Assembly (NCBI RefSeq): GCF_022369515.1 | Contig: NZ_CP059724.1 | Coordinates: forward strand, 5,084,001-5,148,000 | DNA: 64,000 nt | DNA from: Paenibacillus sp. 19GGS1-52 | GTDB lineage: Bacteria; Bacillota; Bacilli; Paenibacillales; Paenibacillaceae | Direction of reading: 5' to 3' | Shown: positions 54,567-63,927 of the stretch, one piece after another | How the letters are laid out: each line of letters starts with the position of its first letter | Numbering within the stretch: position 1 is the first letter of the stretch | The notes under the pieces: model-generated | What the model was told of the DNA's origin: nothing | What the model saw: the letters and a program-made list of their open reading frames with translations, nothing else | The model's database searches: none | Translations under genes and position numbers: made by a program

Positions 54567-55778
54567 TTATGTAGAATCTCCCCGCTGTCTACTGGGTAGC
54601 AGACGCCGCAGCATCCACCAGCTTCCGAGCGGTGCTGCTCCAAGAATTAGCATTAGCAGCGTAATAATGCGCGGAGTTCCGCTTATCGACAACACGCTGA
54701 TGAACACAAGCATTCCGAGCAGTCTGCCGCTCATCAAACTTAACTCACGCAGCACAACAAGCTCCACCCTGTTCTCGGCACTTTCTGTACTCTCACCCAT
54801 CAGGTCAAAGCTGGTCGATATCATCGGCAGCATGTAGAGGGGGATAAATAGAGCCGTACCAATTCCCATCACCAGTAAAGTCCCATAGCTGACCTTCCAG
54901 AGGAGCGGTGTAATTACCGCAATAAGCAAAATACTACCGCAGAACATGCCCGCCGAACGGAATTTGGGCTTAAACCATTTGCCTGCCGCCCAGTAACTAA
55001 CTAAAGACACCGCTGAAGTGATCAGAGCAAATTGCCCCAGCTTACTCTCTTCCTTAGCAGCTATGTACACCAGCAGTCCGATTAGGAATGAGAACACTCC
55101 CTCCCTTAAGCCTTGAAAAAGCAGGCTGGCCGCAGCCAGTCGCCAGTGACTCCCCACCCGGTGCAGCTCTTTCCATGGCCTCATCCAATCATACACACCT
55201 TCGTTCTTGCGCTTTTTAAGAAAAAAACTCAAGACTGCTGCTGCGCCGTATATGGAGAGGGACAGGATAAATATTAGGTGATAGCCGCGTTCTCTACGCA
55301 TGGAAGAGATCAACCAGCCTGCTAGCCAAGGAGCCGTCATACCCGTTAAGGAGCCCAGCAATCCCATCCAGCCCGTAAAGAAATCTCGGTTCCCGGCATC
55401 CGTAATTTCGAAATAGACAATATTATAGGCCAACCAGAACAAGCCAGTGGCGATCCCCAGCACCAACCCCAACGGCCATAAATAATATACAGATGTAGTG
55501 CCTAGTCCCAATACCAGTAGATAAAAAAGGCCCGAAACGGCGATACCAAGCCGCAGGGCATTCATCTTGTTGTGTTCTTTTACCCACTTCCCAGCGAGCC
55601 AAAAGCTGAGTCCTACCGCCAGTTGCTGAGCCACTGTAAACCAGGCGATCATCCGAAAATCCGGACGGCTTTTCCATAGATATACGTTCAAAAAAGTACC
55701 AGACAGCGCACCTGCCAGCAGAAACAATCCATTGACTGCCAGCAGCAATACCGCCTGATTTCGCGATGAGACCTTCAT
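54567..55778 (-). CDS. MFS transporter
   Basis: The 403-residue protein has about 12 hydrophobic segments in two halves, with the central charged loop around KKRKNEGVYDWMRPW. The N-terminus, SGTFLNVYLWKSRPDFRMIAWF, resembles the YqgE-like MFS group of Bacillus and Paenibacillus. Substrate unknown. It lies just upstream of the kinase gene in the same direction, with no terminator between, so co-transcription with the two-component system is possible. Confidence 0.88.
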   Translation of the reverse strand: MKVSSRNQAVLLLAVNGLFLLAGALSGTFLNVYLWKSRPDFRMIAWFTVAQQLAVGLSFWLAGKWVKEHNKMNALRLGIAVSGLFYLLVLGLGTTSVYYLWPLGLVLGIATGLFWLAYNIVYFEITDAGNRDFFTGWMGLLGSLTGMTAPWLAGWLISSMRRERGYHLIFILSLSIYGAAAVLSFFLKKRKNEGVYDWMRPWKELHRVGSHWRLAAASLLFQGLREGVFSFLIGLLVYIAAKEESKLGQFALITSAVSLVSYWAAGKWFKPKFRSAGMFCGSILLIAVITPLLWKVSYGTLLVMGIGTALFIPLYMLPMISTSFDLMGESTESAENRVELVVLRELSLMSGRLLGMLVFISVLSISGTPRIITLLMLILGAAPLGSWWMLRRLLPSRQRGDST

Positions 55779-55849
55779 GGTATACCTCCCTACCTTCTGA
55801 ACATGATCTTCTTTAACATGTCCAGAAGCGGGAAAAACATCAGCAAAAC

Positions 55850-56413
55850 TTATTTATGTTGGATCGTAAGATTACGTATGAGCTGGATACGGTCCACATG
55901 AGCCAAGCTATGCTGTGCGTGGAAACACGCAGGACATACATAGAGATTCAAAGAGAAGGGAGGCGTTAGCATAGGTACCCCGAGTGTAGACGGTACTGCC
56001 GGTTGAAAGCTTGTCACTACCTGTGTGCCGGTAAGGAGCATCAGTTCATGGCACTGCGGGCATTCAGGAGCCTCATCCTGTGTAGCCAAAATGTTCGAAG
56101 TACTCTTTTCATATCCCCGCAAATCATAATCGTCGCGGAATTGCTCCAATGTGTTGATAATAGGCACTGAGCTGTCCGCATCTGTCGGTCCCCATAAATC
56201 CTCAGCATTGTTAGCCTGTTGTTGCGTATCTTCTTCCACTTCCAGATCATCCTCAAGGTCATCTTCGAGGTCATCTTCCAGATCATCTCTACCCAGGCTG
56301 ACCGTACGGTAACCGCTGAGTTCATTGTTGCAGTGAGGACAAGTTTCCTCAGGTCCAAATTCTTCATCCCATACAATCTCCGTATGACACCAAGGGCAAA
56401 CAGTCGTTTCCAT
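55850..56413 (-). CDS. Zinc-ribbon protein with an acidic repeat
   Basis: The 187-residue protein has an N-terminal zinc ribbon (CPWC...CPHC), an acidic run of four DDLE units (about 44-59) and a second Cys pair set (CPQC...CPAC) near the C-terminus. The DDLE repeat comes from a 12-base tandem DNA repeat. No enzyme domain is seen. It may be a protein- or nucleic-acid-binding factor. The ATG follows AAGGAG. Confidence 0.78.
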   Translation of the reverse strand: METTVCPWCHTEIVWDEEFGPEETCPHCNNELSGYRTVSLGRDDLEDDLEDDLEDDLEVEEDTQQQANNAEDLWGPTDADSSVPIINTLEQFRDDYDLRGYEKSTSNILATQDEAPECPQCHELMLLTGTQVVTSFQPAVPSTLGVPMLTPPFSLNLYVCPACFHAQHSLAHVDRIQLIRNLTIQHK

Positions 56414-56445
56414 ATATATGATCTCCTTCTAGCATCTCTTTAAAT

Positions 56446-56526
56446 TTAATTAATTATTAAGTAAATTATACCGGCCGCTATAAAAGCGATAGCAGACACA
56501 AACAGTACCCGGGTCAAAATCTTCAT
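56446..56526 (-). CDS. 26-residue single-helix membrane peptide
   Basis: The ATG at 56526 lies five bases after AGGAGGG. The product, MKILTRVLFVSAIAFIAAGI followed by IYLIIN, is one hydrophobic helix with basic residues at the N-terminal side. It sits between the DUF350 gene and the zinc-ribbon gene in the same direction. The strong ribosome binding site argues for translation. Function unknown. Confidence 0.6.
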   Translation of the reverse strand: MKILTRVLFVSAIAFIAAGIIYLIIN

Positions 56527-56579
56527 AATTCCCTCCTAGAACACGCTCGCCCAAGCGAAGCTTTTGCTTAGAAGCGTAT

Positions 56580-56999
56580 TTAGAAAATAGAAGCACCAAT
56601 AACATAAGACAATGAAACCGAAATAATCATTGCTATCAGTCCAACTGCACGGTTATCAGCGGCGATTTCATCATCAATCGAGAACACGGGCGTCAGAAAC
56701 TCAAAGAGGAAATACGCCAGCAACAGCAGCAAAAAGCCGACAACCGACCATTTCATCGTCTCGTAAATCGACACTTCCGCTTGAATGCTGAATCGCAGGA
56801 TGTTACAGATGCCGAATATTTTGCCGCCGGTTGCCATCGCTACTGCGACATTGCCTTTTCGGATTTCTTCCCAACAGTTATATTTGGTCACCATTTCAAA
56901 AAAGGACAGGAACACCACCAGTCCCAAAATGGCTACTGTGAAATAACCAAGCAGCGCACCTAGCGGATGACCCAGCAAAAGATCAACACTTTCTTGCAT
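56580..56999 (-). CDS. DUF350-family membrane protein
   Basis: The 139-residue protein has four hydrophobic helices (about 14-35, 46-66, 79-99, 114-136) and the family pattern NRAVGLIAMIISVSLSYVIG at the end. DUF350 (YjfL-like) proteins have no settled role. The ATG follows GAAGGGGG. It lies 30 bases after mutS2. Confidence 0.85.
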   Translation of the reverse strand: MQESVDLLLGHPLGALLGYFTVAILGLVVFLSFFEMVTKYNCWEEIRKGNVAVAMATGGKIFGICNILRFSIQAEVSIYETMKWSVVGFLLLLLAYFLFEFLTPVFSIDDEIAADNRAVGLIAMIISVSLSYVIGASIF

Positions 57000-57029
57000 T
57001 CTTCCCCCTTCTTTCCGCCGTTCCAGCCG

Positions 57030-59393
57030 CTATTGCAGTTCTGCCACGGTCACGCCTGCACCGCCTTCATTATAGTTCCCAAGCCGGTAGCTTTTGACAT
57101 ATCTATGTTTACGCAAATATTCTTGAATACCTGTTCGAAGAACTCCGGTCCCCTTGCCGTGAATAATCGAAATCTGGCCTAGATTGCCCAGAAAGGCCTC
57201 ATCGATAAAGCGATCTGTCTCCATAATCGCTTCCTCCAGATTAGACCCACGCAAATCCAGCTCACTGCGGATATTCTCATCACGTGTCCGTTTCACTATG
57301 GTTGCCTGGCGGAGTGCGGGAGTTCCGCCCTTCTGAGCAGACAGTAGCTCCAGCTCGTCAAGACGCACCTTCATCTTCATTACACCAAACTGCACGAATG
57401 CTTCCTTAGAGCCGCTCAGTTCCACCACATGACCCTTTTGGTTCAGACTGCTCATCTTCACTTCATCTCCAGCCTGAATCTGCCGTGGAGGCTTGACAGC
57501 AGTACGGGAGACTGCCTTCTTGCGCGGCGCTGGCTCTGCATCATCGAGACGGCGGCGCGCCTCAATCAGCTTATGCTCCTTGACAGACGCCCCTTCCTCC
57601 ATTGCCAGAAGTCGCAGATCAGTGATGATTTCTTCAGCTTCCTTACGGGCTTTGGCGAGAATTGCGCTGGCGTCATTCTCCGCCTTCTCCAGCCGTTTAT
57701 CACGTTGACTTTCCAGCTTGGCAAGTTCAACCTGATGCCGTTCCCGCAGTTCCTCGACCTCACGGCGAATGCTCTCTGCCCTTTCGTGCTCCTTCTCGGC
57801 TGCGAGACGATTCTCTTCCAGCGAAGCAATCATATGCTCCACACGCATATCTTCTTCCTTCACTTCACCTCGCGCATGATCGAGAATTGGACTTGGCACA
57901 CCAAGTCGCTCCGCAATAGCAAAGGCATTGCTTCGTCCCGGAATACCGACCAGCAGACGATAGGTTGGACTAAGACTCTGTACATCAAATTCCATACTGG
58001 CATTGATGACACCTTTGCGTTCGTAAGCATAGGCTTTAAGTTCACTGTAATGCGTGGTTGCCACCATCCGGCATTCAGTACGATGGATATGCTCCAGAAT
58101 TGCAATCGCGAGCGCTGAGCCTTCTGCTGGGTCTGTACCGGCACCCACTTCATCCAGCAGAATCAGACTCTTCGGTGTCATTTTGTGCAGAATATTAACA
58201 ATGTTAGTCATATGACTGGAGAATGTACTAAGACTCTGTTCAATGCTTTGCTCATCCCCAATATCGGCATAAATGGCATCAAACACACACATTTGGCTGC
58301 CTTCCTCCGCCGGAATGAACAAGCCGGACATGGACATAAGACTCAAGAGACCGATCGTCTTCAGGGTAACCGTCTTACCACCGGTATTGGGTCCAGTCAC
58401 AATAATCGAACTATATTGGTTCCCTATCTCCACGTCCAGTGGAACTACATGGTCCGCAGCGATCAGCGGATGACGTCCTTTACGAAGCTTGAGGTATCCC
58501 CTGTCATTCATTCGCGGCTGGGTCGCCTTCATATCACGGGCAAGACGCGCTTTGGCGAAGATGAAATCAAGCTCGCCCAGAATGTCTACATCATAGCTCA
58601 TCTCTTCGGCAATATCGCCAACTAGCGCTGTTAATCTGTAAAGAATAATCTCGATTTCACGCTCTTCACGCAGTCGTGTCTCACGCAGCTTATTGTTCAT
58701 CGCCACAATGGATTCCGGCTCAATGAACAAGGTTGCTCCTGACCCAGACTGATCATGTACGATACCGCCAAAGTGGGCACGGTATTCCGCTTTAACCGGA
58801 ATGACGAACCGATCCCCACGTATCGTCACCAACTGATCCTGCAGCATTTTGGCGACTGAAGAAGAACGAATCATGGAATCCAGCTTCTCGCGGATTCTTG
58901 TCTCTCCCACCCGCAGCTCCCGGCGGATCGAGGCCAGCTCCGTGCTAGCCGTATCAAGCACATCTGCGTTCTCGTCAATGCAGGAGCGGATATCATCCTC
59001 AACATGTTTCTGCTCCGATAACAGCTCACTTTGGGCAAATAAGGATATAATTTTCTCTTCCTCATGCATTGCAGCTAAGAAACGTTTGACTCTGCGCGCG
59101 CCACCAATCGTATTGCCCACGGCGAGCAGTTCAGTCGTTCCCAGCATTCCTCCTATAGATGCACGCTTCAGTGCCGGTTTAATATCGCTAATACCGCTAA
59201 AAGAAGGGATGCCCTTCAGACGATCAACGTTAGCCGCCTCGTCCGTCGCTTGCAGCAACAACTTCACCCCTTCAAAATCACCGGAAGGCTTTAACTGCTC
59301 AGAGGTTAGCTTTCCCATCGGGGTTTGTGTATATTGCGTTAATTTATTTAAAATCTTGCGATATTCAAGCGTATGCAAAATTTTGTCGTCCAA
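57030..59393 (-). CDS. mutS2: MutS2 endonuclease/ATPase
   Basis: The 787-residue MutS2 has core and clamp regions and an ATPase with Walker A GPNTGGKT, LLDEVGAGTDPAEGSALA and the following TTHYSELK. A coiled-coil arm (about 515-620) and a C-terminal Smr domain (LDLRGSNLEEAI, IIHGKGTGVLR) complete it. MutS2 acts on branched DNA, limits recombination and in Bacillus rescues collided ribosomes. The start is TTG. ZapA lies 2.5 kb upstream, as in the Bacillus zapA-polX-mutS2 order, but polX is absent here. Confidence 0.97.
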   Translation of the reverse strand: MDDKILHTLEYRKILNKLTQYTQTPMGKLTSEQLKPSGDFEGVKLLLQATDEAANVDRLKGIPSFSGISDIKPALKRASIGGMLGTTELLAVGNTIGGARRVKRFLAAMHEEEKIISLFAQSELLSEQKHVEDDIRSCIDENADVLDTASTELASIRRELRVGETRIREKLDSMIRSSSVAKMLQDQLVTIRGDRFVIPVKAEYRAHFGGIVHDQSGSGATLFIEPESIVAMNNKLRETRLREEREIEIILYRLTALVGDIAEEMSYDVDILGELDFIFAKARLARDMKATQPRMNDRGYLKLRKGRHPLIAADHVVPLDVEIGNQYSSIIVTGPNTGGKTVTLKTIGLLSLMSMSGLFIPAEEGSQMCVFDAIYADIGDEQSIEQSLSTFSSHMTNIVNILHKMTPKSLILLDEVGAGTDPAEGSALAIAILEHIHRTECRMVATTHYSELKAYAYERKGVINASMEFDVQSLSPTYRLLVGIPGRSNAFAIAERLGVPSPILDHARGEVKEEDMRVEHMIASLEENRLAAEKEHERAESIRREVEELRERHQVELAKLESQRDKRLEKAENDASAILAKARKEAEEIITDLRLLAMEEGASVKEHKLIEARRRLDDAEPAPRKKAVSRTAVKPPRQIQAGDEVKMSSLNQKGHVVELSGSKEAFVQFGVMKMKVRLDELELLSAQKGGTPALRQATIVKRTRDENIRSELDLRGSNLEEAIMETDRFIDEAFLGNLGQISIIHGKGTGVLRTGIQEYLRKHRYVKSYRLGNYNEGGAGVTVAELQ

Positions 59394-59607
59394 TTACAGT
59401 CACAGCTCCCTTCATAGATCTTTCTATTATACAGAATGCGGATCATTTTCGCTATTTGGGTATTGCATCAGCGCACAACAAAAACAATTTGAAATATCAG
59501 GAAACAGTCCCTATAATTTTTTCTTAGTAATATTATAAAAAAAACAATTCCGGGTCACAATAACAACTGCACATATCCTTATGCGATGGCCAAAGGAGGT
59601 TAGTTCA

Positions 59608-59955
59608 GTGAGATTTTTAGGTCATGTAGTCCGTTTTATAGTAGCGGCGATTGTACTGTTAGTTGTTGGCTGGATCGTCCCGCAGTTTACGATTGGCGGT
59701 TTCTGGAGTGCGCTTATCCTCGCGCTGGTTATTGCTCTGCTTGGCTGGGTTGTCGAAGGTATCTTTGGCAAAAAAACAACACCCTTCGGGCGCGGTATCG
59801 TCGGATTTCTGGTCAGTGCTCTGGTCATCTGGATCGCGCAATTTGTAGTGAGTGGTGTTAGTGTATCCATACTCGGCGCACTTCTGGCCGCGTTGGTCAT
59901 TGGGATCATCGACTTGTTCCTGCCTGTATCCACTCCATTTGAAGCCGCAAAATAA
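59608..59955 (+). CDS. Phage holin family membrane protein (YvlD-like)
   Basis: I start at the GTG at 59608 behind AAAGGAGG; the frame stays open to an ATG at 59581. The 115-residue product has three to four hydrophobic helices with GRGIVGFLVSALVIWIAQFV and the ending DLFLPVSTPFEAAK typical of this family. The family name comes from similarity to phage holins; no lysin gene is near. It is divergent from mutS2. Confidence 0.82.
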   Translation: MRFLGHVVRFIVAAIVLLVVGWIVPQFTIGGFWSALILALVIALLGWVVEGIFGKKTTPFGRGIVGFLVSALVIWIAQFVVSGVSVSILGALLAALVIGIIDLFLPVSTPFEAAK

Positions 59956-59983
59956 TTATTTCAGCGGTGCATTGTTACGCAAG

Positions 59984-60036
59984 CGAACCCCCCTGTTTCC
60001 GGTTCTGCCGGTACAGAGGGGTTCGTCTATTTTTTT
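59984..60036. terminator. Bidirectional terminator
   Basis: GAACCCC (59985-59991) and GGGGTTC (60018-60024), with inner CCGG/CCGG pairing, are followed by a T-rich tract on the plus strand. Its edge overlaps the GGDEF gene stop. Confidence 0.75.
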
Positions 60037-61120
60037 AGGCATAGGACAAAAAATGGTCATCTCCCGTTGTCACTTCAGCGGTGACTACAGCATTCTTCCC
60101 GCTTCTTTTGGCAGCATACAGCGCATGGTCCGTCTTACGGAACAACAGCTCCTTACCGTCTCCCAACTGGTAATTGCACAAACCGATACTAACCGTAATC
60201 GGTTTGCCGCCCGCATAGGAATGTTCCATTCCCGCAATGTTCGTCCGCATCTCCTCCACAGTGTCATAAGCTTCCTGGAAGCTTTGATCCGTGAAAATAA
60301 CAGCGAATTCTTCCCCGCCATACCTAGCAGCAAAATCGTTCAAACCAATCATTCCACCCAGCTTGGCGGCAACTTCCTTCAGAACTAGGTCACCTACCCA
60401 ATGTCCATACATATCATTGACACATTTGAAATTATCAATATCAAAAAGAGCCAGCTGCAACCGGAGTCCATTACTTTCACATTGCTCCAATAAAGAATCG
60501 AGATATTCATGAAAAGTTTTATGGTTATATAGACCCGTGAGTGCATCTATCTTCAACAACTTATCCGAAATCGCCCGTTCCACCATGAGCCCTTGCTCCG
60601 ATTTGGCTAATTGCTCCAAAGAATCACGTGCATCGTGAGCGCGGATAATTACACCCTGTGCCATTACGACAAATACAATGAATACGCCTTCTACCATTAA
60701 AAACTCAAGCAATGGCTTGTGCAGAAATATACGTTCCATTCCAAAATAAACGGCGGCATAAAAAATCATGCTGAATATCCCCAAGCTATACAGCAGTTTA
60801 CGGTCAAAATATACAAGCGCTACCATAATTGACATCATCAATGTCATCTGCGCACCATCCACAAACGGCTCTATGACAAAATAAAAAAGATAAGAAACTA
60901 TAAATCCGCAACTAACGACTGCCTGTTTGTGGTAATTTTTGTTTAGACGCAACCAGGTTTCGGCTGCTACCATGCAGATTAGTATTAATATATTGGAAGT
61001 TACAAATAAATGCCCTTGCTTAAGATCCACCATTGTCTTTACGGCAAGACTATCAACACCCAACACATAAAATATTTGGGCAGCCAGTAAGAAAATCACA
61101 ACAATCCAATACCAGTTCAA
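60035..61120 (-). CDS. Membrane diguanylate cyclase
   Basis: The 361-residue product has about six N-terminal membrane helices (1-170), a short coiled linker and a GGDEF domain (about 195-355). The active-site motif is GGEEF (RYGGEEFAVIF) and VNDMYGHWVGD marks the substrate loop. It should make cyclic di-GMP. I see no clear RxxD inhibitory site. The start is a TTG with GGAG four bases upstream; no better start is seen. Confidence 0.9.
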   Translation of the reverse strand: MNWYWIVVIFLLAAQIFYVLGVDSLAVKTMVDLKQGHLFVTSNILILICMVAAETWLRLNKNYHKQAVVSCGFIVSYLFYFVIEPFVDGAQMTLMMSIMVALVYFDRKLLYSLGIFSMIFYAAVYFGMERIFLHKPLLEFLMVEGVFIVFVVMAQGVIIRAHDARDSLEQLAKSEQGLMVERAISDKLLKIDALTGLYNHKTFHEYLDSLLEQCESNGLRLQLALFDIDNFKCVNDMYGHWVGDLVLKEVAAKLGGMIGLNDFAARYGGEEFAVIFTDQSFQEAYDTVEEMRTNIAGMEHSYAGGKPITVSIGLCNYQLGDGKELLFRKTDHALYAAKRSGKNAVVTAEVTTGDDHFLSYA

Positions 61121-61390
61121 TATTCTCCGATGCCATATTTCTATATTTAACTGATCGTTATCTACATTAATGTGAATCCCCTACTTCTAAGCGGTTATAT
61201 AATAGCTTTCATTATAAATAATTTAAATTGTTTTTGCATCATTTATTTGCATTTTTCGACAAAGTTCGGAGATAAGCTCCTTTTTGCTAATAATAACTTA
61301 AGATTAAAGCGTTCTCTTTAAACTTAAGTTATACTATCTACAGCATTGGTAAAACTGTTTTTTCCATACTTTTTTTGAGGAGGATAACGA

Positions 61391-61783
61391 ATGATCAAGA
61401 GGGCAGCACATCTATTGTCTATTGTATTGGTTCTCTTGCTGGCCGCTTGTAGCAGTGGGAACGATAATAATACGGCTGTAAGCAGCAAGGGCGGAGTGTC
61501 CAACACTGGCATTGCTCCAAAAGAAGAAATCACAATTAAAGCAACGAATTACAGTTTTGACCAGAAGGAGTACCACTTAAAAAAAGGGGTTCCTGTCAAA
61601 ATCATTTTTGAGAACGAAAGTGGCAATCATGGCATACTTGTGCCCGAACTCAATCTCCAATTAAACAGTGAGCATGCCTCAGAAGTAATCATACCTGAAG
61701 AAGCAGGTACATTCAAAATGACCTGCGCTGTAATGTGCGGCTCCGGTCATAGCGGGATGGTTGCCAATGTGATCGTCGAGTAG
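61391..61783 (+). CDS. Lipoprotein with a CuA-type cupredoxin domain
   Basis: The 130-residue product has lipobox LLAAC with Cys20. The cupredoxin domain shows His80 (GNHGI) and CX3CX3HX2M as Cys112, Cys116, His120 and Met123. This is the full ligand set of the binuclear CuA centre in cytochrome oxidase subunit II and N2O reductase, here on a small lipid-anchored protein without the two membrane helices of CoxB. It may shuttle electrons or copper. The ATG follows GAGGAGG. Confidence 0.85.
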   Translation: MIKRAAHLLSIVLVLLLAACSSGNDNNTAVSSKGGVSNTGIAPKEEITIKATNYSFDQKEYHLKKGVPVKIIFENESGNHGILVPELNLQLNSEHASEVIIPEEAGTFKMTCAVMCGSGHSGMVANVIVE

Positions 61784-61820
61784 CGGGAGCTTGTGAAATT
61801 GTGTAAGAGTATACTATTTT

Positions 61821-61863
61821 TAAAAAGCTGGCCCAAGTAGGATTTCCTACTTGGGCCAGCTTT
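61821..61863. terminator. Bidirectional terminator
   Basis: AAAGCTGGCCCAAGTAGGA and its exact reverse complement are separated by two T; the U/A-rich flanks serve both directions. Confidence 0.9.
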
Positions 61864-61881
61864 CGTTCAATCATCCGACAT

Positions 61882-63927
61882 TCAACTATCCTGTTCGATC
61901 AGTTGAATCCATTCATTATATTCAGTTTGCAGCTTGGCATATTCCGCTTGCAGTTTACGGTGCTCGTCAGTCAGCTTATCCAGTTCGCTCTGGGAGATCT
62001 CGAACTGTGCCTGCAGCAAACGTAATTGCCCCTGAACTACTTCGTAATTCTCCCCAACTTCGCCCAGTTGATCCAGAACATCGCTCCGTTCACGATCCAT
62101 AGACTCCCGCTGCGTTTCAACCTCACTGGCTTCCCGCTGCCAAATATCAATTTCCTCGCGCAGCTGCGCTTCAGTGTCCGTCCACTGCTGCTGCAACTGG
62201 ACTAGTTCCTCATACTTATGCTTCCAGGAAGTTCCGTAGGTTCTAGCTTCCTTTAACACATCCTGCTGTTCCGCAGCTGTGGCTGCAGCTTCGCGGCTAG
62301 CTTCAGAGAGTTCTTCCAGGCGCAAGGCTGCTTGCTCGCCTTCTTCCTCAAGCAAACGATATCTTTCCTGAAGTCGTTCCCCGTCCTGCAGAACCTCATC
62401 ATACTGGGAGATTAGCTCTTCATAACGGGTACGTAATGCAGATAGATCATTCTGAGCTTGCTTACCCTGCTCACGCAGTATTTTACTCTCGTTCTCTGCT
62501 TCTGTACGAAGTCTACCTTCATGGTCCAGCTTCTGCACTAAGCCATCTGCTTGACCATGAAGAGCTTGTATCTCGTCCTGAAGCTGCAATAATTTCTCTT
62601 CTGCCTCCAGCAGTTTCATCTCCAGCTCGCTGATATCCTCCATGCGTTTATCCGCAAGCTCTTGCCAAGTAGAAACCTCAGCCGTTGACCGGGCAAGTTC
62701 CGCTTGTACGAGGTGTAGACTGTCGCTGGTTTCCTGCAGCGACTTCCGCAGCAGAGCTGCTTCATCTTGTGACAGATCGTAGCGTTGGCGCAGGCCTTCC
62801 AGCTCATCGCTCAACAAAGCTCCCAGTTCCGTGGAAGAACGGAGTTCTTCCACAAGTTGTTCCTCGCGTTTGCTGACCAATTCATATTGGGTCAGCAGCG
62901 TCAGCCGGGCATCTCGTTCACCTTTAAGGCCCGCTTCGGCGGCACGCAGTCTTGCTTGAAGCTGTCCAGTTCCTCCGCGTAGCTCACTTAACTGCTTCTC
63001 CAGTTCTTGTACATTCTGTTTATGTCTATGCTCCTGCGTACCCTGCGATTGCCGCAGCTCTTTAGTCTTGGCCAGCTCTCGCTGCAGCGCTTCCCGTTCT
63101 TCACTCAGCTCTTTGCCAAGCGTCAACTTGGTGTCTGTAAGCTCCTGACTCAATAAAGTCCGGGTCTCTACCAGCTCCTTGGTCAGTGACTCGCGAATAC
63201 TCTCCAGCTCCTGCAGATGCGCTGCCTTCAGCTCTTCCAACTGCTGAAGATGAACAGCTTCGGCGTTCGCCAGTTCCTGACGATGAGTCTCCCGGTCAGT
63301 AACCCGCTCCTCTTCATTGCTTGCCTGCAGTGCTGCTAACTCCTGCTCTCGCTCCAGCAACGCTGCCTTCAGCTGCTGTCTAGCAGCTTCCTGCTCTTCT
63401 GTATAACTTGTCCGCAGTACTGTCAGCTCCTGCTCGCGTGCAAGCAGTTCTGCCTGCAGTTGCTCTCTAGTAGCTTCAGCGACTTGTGCAGCTTCCTGAA
63501 GCTGCTGGGCATGTATCTTCAGTTCCTGCTCACGGGTTTCCAGATTCCGGGCGCGTTCTTCATCAACAACAGCGATCAGCCGCGCTGCTTCTTCTTTGGC
63601 TGCAGCTTTGAAGCGCTCGTATTCCTCCTGACGCTCCTCCTGAACTTCCAGTAGACGCGATATTTCTACGCGTTGCTCGCTGCGTTCTCCTGTCAGCATG
63701 TTAAGCTCATTCTTAATATCTTGAACCTGAATGGCCTGCTCGGCCATATGTACTGCAGTAAGCACCGCAATACGCGGTGTATCCAGTCTGGAATGAGCTT
63801 TGGAAATCGTACGCATATGCTCGTCAACATGACGGGCCACTTGTTTCATATATTCAGTACTGCTTCCTACAAGATTATAGGAAGTTCCGTATATTTCCAC
63901 GGCGACACGTGTCCGGTCCATAGCCAC
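61882..63927 (-). CDS. zapA: ZapA-domain protein fused to a very long coiled coil
   Basis: The 681-residue product starts with GTG (GGAGG eight bases upstream). Residues 1-95 match ZapA, the FtsZ-ring crosslinker (VEIYGTSYNLVGSSTEYMKQ, VARHVDEHM and IAVLTAVHMAEQ). Ordinary ZapA ends there at about 85-110 residues. Here the frame continues for some 580 residues of charged heptads with repeated QELxxL and REQELxxL units. A division role is likely, with an unusually long spacer arm. It lies 2.5 kb upstream of mutS2. Confidence 0.9.
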   Translation of the reverse strand: MAMDRTRVAVEIYGTSYNLVGSSTEYMKQVARHVDEHMRTISKAHSRLDTPRIAVLTAVHMAEQAIQVQDIKNELNMLTGERSEQRVEISRLLEVQEERQEEYERFKAAAKEEAARLIAVVDEERARNLETREQELKIHAQQLQEAAQVAEATREQLQAELLAREQELTVLRTSYTEEQEAARQQLKAALLEREQELAALQASNEEERVTDRETHRQELANAEAVHLQQLEELKAAHLQELESIRESLTKELVETRTLLSQELTDTKLTLGKELSEEREALQRELAKTKELRQSQGTQEHRHKQNVQELEKQLSELRGGTGQLQARLRAAEAGLKGERDARLTLLTQYELVSKREEQLVEELRSSTELGALLSDELEGLRQRYDLSQDEAALLRKSLQETSDSLHLVQAELARSTAEVSTWQELADKRMEDISELEMKLLEAEEKLLQLQDEIQALHGQADGLVQKLDHEGRLRTEAENESKILREQGKQAQNDLSALRTRYEELISQYDEVLQDGERLQERYRLLEEEGEQAALRLEELSEASREAAATAAEQQDVLKEARTYGTSWKHKYEELVQLQQQWTDTEAQLREEIDIWQREASEVETQRESMDRERSDVLDQLGEVGENYEVVQGQLRLLQAQFEISQSELDKLTDEHRKLQAEYAKLQTEYNEWIQLIEQDS

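Noticed and set aside
59608-59955. Prophage remnant based on the holin-like gene
   Set aside because: The family is common on bacterial chromosomes, and no lysin, capsid or integrase gene is nearby.
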